Assembly (NCBI RefSeq): GCF_010093045.1
Contig: NZ_CP048115.1
Coordinates: forward strand, 2,232,001-2,296,000
DNA length: 64,000 nt
Source of the DNA: Mucilaginibacter sp. 14171R-50
GTDB lineage: Bacteria > Bacteroidota > Bacteroidia > Sphingobacteriales > Sphingobacteriaceae
Direction: 5' to 3'
A model generated the notes under the pieces. The model saw only the letters and a list, made by a program, of their open reading frames with translations. It searched no databases and was not told the DNA's origin. Made by a program: the position numbers and the translations under genes. The number at the start of each line of letters is the position of its first letter. The first letter of the stretch is position 1. Positions 62,807 to 64,000 of this stretch are shown here, in pieces.

Positions 62807-63451
62807 ATGAACTTTTTTAATCTTAAAACCTATTTCAAATTTAACACACTGTTAGCAATGTATAGTGATACTTTAAATATTTCCTACTTCCGAAAGGACG
62901 CCGCTTTTGACACTTTATACCCCCCGCATATCCGTGAACTGTCGCAGATGCACTGGACCGCGCTGGATATTGCACTGGAGGCCAGTAATTTCCTGGCTAA
63001 AACGGGCGGTCGTGTGCTGGATATTGGCAGCGGGGTCGGTAAATTCTGCATCGCGGCGGGGGTGTATCATCCCGCCACCGAGTTTTTTGGAATTGAACAG
63101 CGCAAAGAATTGTTCAATCACGCCAAAACTGCCCAGGAAGAGGTCGGGGTGGAGAATGTCCATTTTACTTATGGCAACCTGACCGAGCTGAACTATGACA
63201 ATTATGACCACTTTTATTTTTACAATTCCTTTTATGAGAATATAGAGCCCGGCAGCCGGATAGACTATTCGGTACGGACTTCCTTTGAGCTTTACAATCA
63301 TTATACGGAGTTCATCCATGATATGCTGAGCAGCCGTCCGGCAGGAACCAGGCTGGTCACTTTTCATGCGCCGGATAAACAAATACCGGCAAGTTATCAA
63401 TTAGTAGACAATTCATACAGCAGGGTCCTGAAAATGTGGGTAAAGGAATAG
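62807..63451 (+). CDS. Class I SAM methyltransferase-like protein, type B copy 2
   Basis: 214 residues. Start is ATG 62807, directly after the type A stop; a later ATG at 62858 (MYSDTLNISYFRKDAAFD) is an alternative that would match the type B copy 1 start better. Motif I GRVLDIGSGVGKFCIAAGVY, FFGIEQRKELFNHA and YDHFYFYNSFYENIEPG. C-terminal PAGTRLVTFHAPDKQIPASY identifies it as type B. Confidence 0.78.
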   Translation: MNFFNLKTYFKFNTLLAMYSDTLNISYFRKDAAFDTLYPPHIRELSQMHWTALDIALEASNFLAKTGGRVLDIGSGVGKFCIAAGVYHPATEFFGIEQRKELFNHAKTAQEEVGVENVHFTYGNLTELNYDNYDHFYFYNSFYENIEPGSRIDYSVRTSFELYNHYTEFIHDMLSSRPAGTRLVTFHAPDKQIPASYQLVDNSYSRVLKMWVKE

Positions 63452-63540
63452 GGAGCGGGCTTCAGGCCCCTGCTATATGAATTAAAAAAAGAGAATTAAA
63501 AACCAACTAAAAACGACCCGGTATGAACAAACGCATTTAA

Positions 63541-63951
63541 ATGGAAAAGACACCGAAATCGTGGGCGATGCTTCATGCCAAATGTCCGCGCTGCAGGCGG
63601 GGAAAGATGTTTGAAGGCGGCATGTATAGTTTTGGCTCGAACCGGATCAACATCCATTGCCCAAGCTGTAAGATGATCTTTGAAATTGAACCGGGCTATT
63701 TTTATGCCGCGATGTATGTAAGTTATGCCCTGAGTATTATGGAGGGCGGAATGGTATGTTACCTGACTTACCTCATCACGGGGAACACCGATTCACCCTG
63801 GCTTTACACCTCGGCGATTATGATCGGCCTTTTTGGTTTGTCACCGGTCAATTTCCGGTATTCCAGGGTGTTCCTGTTGTATTGGCTTTCCCCGAAGGTA
63901 CACTACCACCCGGAACTGGATATACCGGCAGCGACGACAGGAAAGCCCTGA
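63541..63951 (+). CDS. DUF983 family membrane protein
   Basis: 136 residues. Zinc-ribbon-like start with paired cysteines (CPRCRRGKMFEG and HCPSC), the GYFYAAMYVSYAL motif and two membrane helices in residues ~60-110. Matches DUF983 in length and order. Function not established; these genes are common in Bacteroidota and not obviously linked to the methyltransferases. Confidence 0.88.
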   Translation: MEKTPKSWAMLHAKCPRCRRGKMFEGGMYSFGSNRINIHCPSCKMIFEIEPGYFYAAMYVSYALSIMEGGMVCYLTYLITGNTDSPWLYTSAIMIGLFGLSPVNFRYSRVFLLYWLSPKVHYHPELDIPAATTGKP

Positions 63952-63979
63952 AGAGAATTACCAATTTGAAACCGATTAA

Positions 63980-64000
63980 ATGAATTTATTAGAAAAAGCT
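63980..64000 (+). CDS. Start of a gene cut by the right edge
   Basis: ATG 63980 opens a frame (MNLLEKA) that runs off the window. Too short to identify. Confidence 0.3.

Noticed and set aside
1..64000. CRISPR arrays, tRNA or rRNA genes, insertion sequences, integrases
   Set aside because: Looked for regularly spaced repeats, cloverleaf-type and rRNA-type sequence, and transposase or tyrosine recombinase motifs; none was seen.

Overview
The window looks like a chromosomal segment of a Bacteroidota member, most likely Sphingobacteriaceae (Mucilaginibacter/Pedobacter type). The grounds are a SusC/SusD pair with an ECF sigma and FecR anti-sigma, PRTRC genes of the Bacteroidota kind, almost no Shine-Dalgarno sequences, and several promoters with the Bacteroidota -7 box TAnnTTTG. 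The genus is an inference from protein style; no rRNA or tRNA gene was seen.

Layout. (1) 1-7.4 kb: end of a LytS-type histidine kinase, a lantibiotic (class I lanthipeptide) dehydratase, a GNAT enzyme, a membrane LuxR regulator, a Crp-type regulator, a MauE/DoxX membrane protein and a small secreted protein. (2) 7.4-15.3 kb: one minus-strand unit, ECF sigma - FecR - SusC - SusD - TlpA-like thioredoxin protein, followed upstream by a 110-nt foldable element. (3) 15.7-20 kb: small regulators (two XRE proteins, a receiver-only response regulator) and unknown genes, with repeated regulatory sequences. (4) 20.2-24.7 kb: two overlapping DUF262 (GmrSD-type) genes, a DUF2971 gene and a small divergent gene, probably anti-phage. 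(5) 24.7-31.9 kb: a partial PRTRC module (SSB, DUF932, PRTRC E, C, F-like, B, ThiF) of plasmid or integrative-element origin, framed and punctuated by strong hairpins. (6) 33.8-48.1 kb: a complete DNA phosphorothioation modification and restriction system (dndCDE plus dptFGH, no dndA) that ends in a coupled pair, a four-helix membrane protein and a DGQHR-domain (DndB-like) protein. (7) 48.5-63.5 kb: a truncated ABC binding protein, then an eight-gene operon for a complex I / group 4 hydrogenase-like membrane complex, flanked on both sides by a duplicated pair of methyltransferase-like genes and by a Crp/Fnr-family gene. (8) DUF983 protein and the start of a further gene at the right edge.

The most interesting part is region 7. 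The hydrogenase-like large subunit has lost all four [NiFe] cysteines and the NuoB-like small subunit keeps only one of four proximal-cluster cysteines, while the membrane arm (two large and one smaller antiporter-like subunits, NuoH-like, NuoK-like) is intact. This is the hallmark of an Ehr (energy-converting-hydrogenase-related) complex. The operon ends with a membrane protein carrying a STAS-like domain. The flanking methyltransferase pairs are A-B duplicates, and each is preceded by the same FNR-like dyad (TGAT-AAAT-ATCA) at the same distance from a TAnnTTTG box, consistent with class I activation by the adjacent Crp/Fnr protein. A second cross-window signal is a set of four upstream elements built on CCC-starting direct repeats 21 bp apart, a layout known for LytTR-type regulators.
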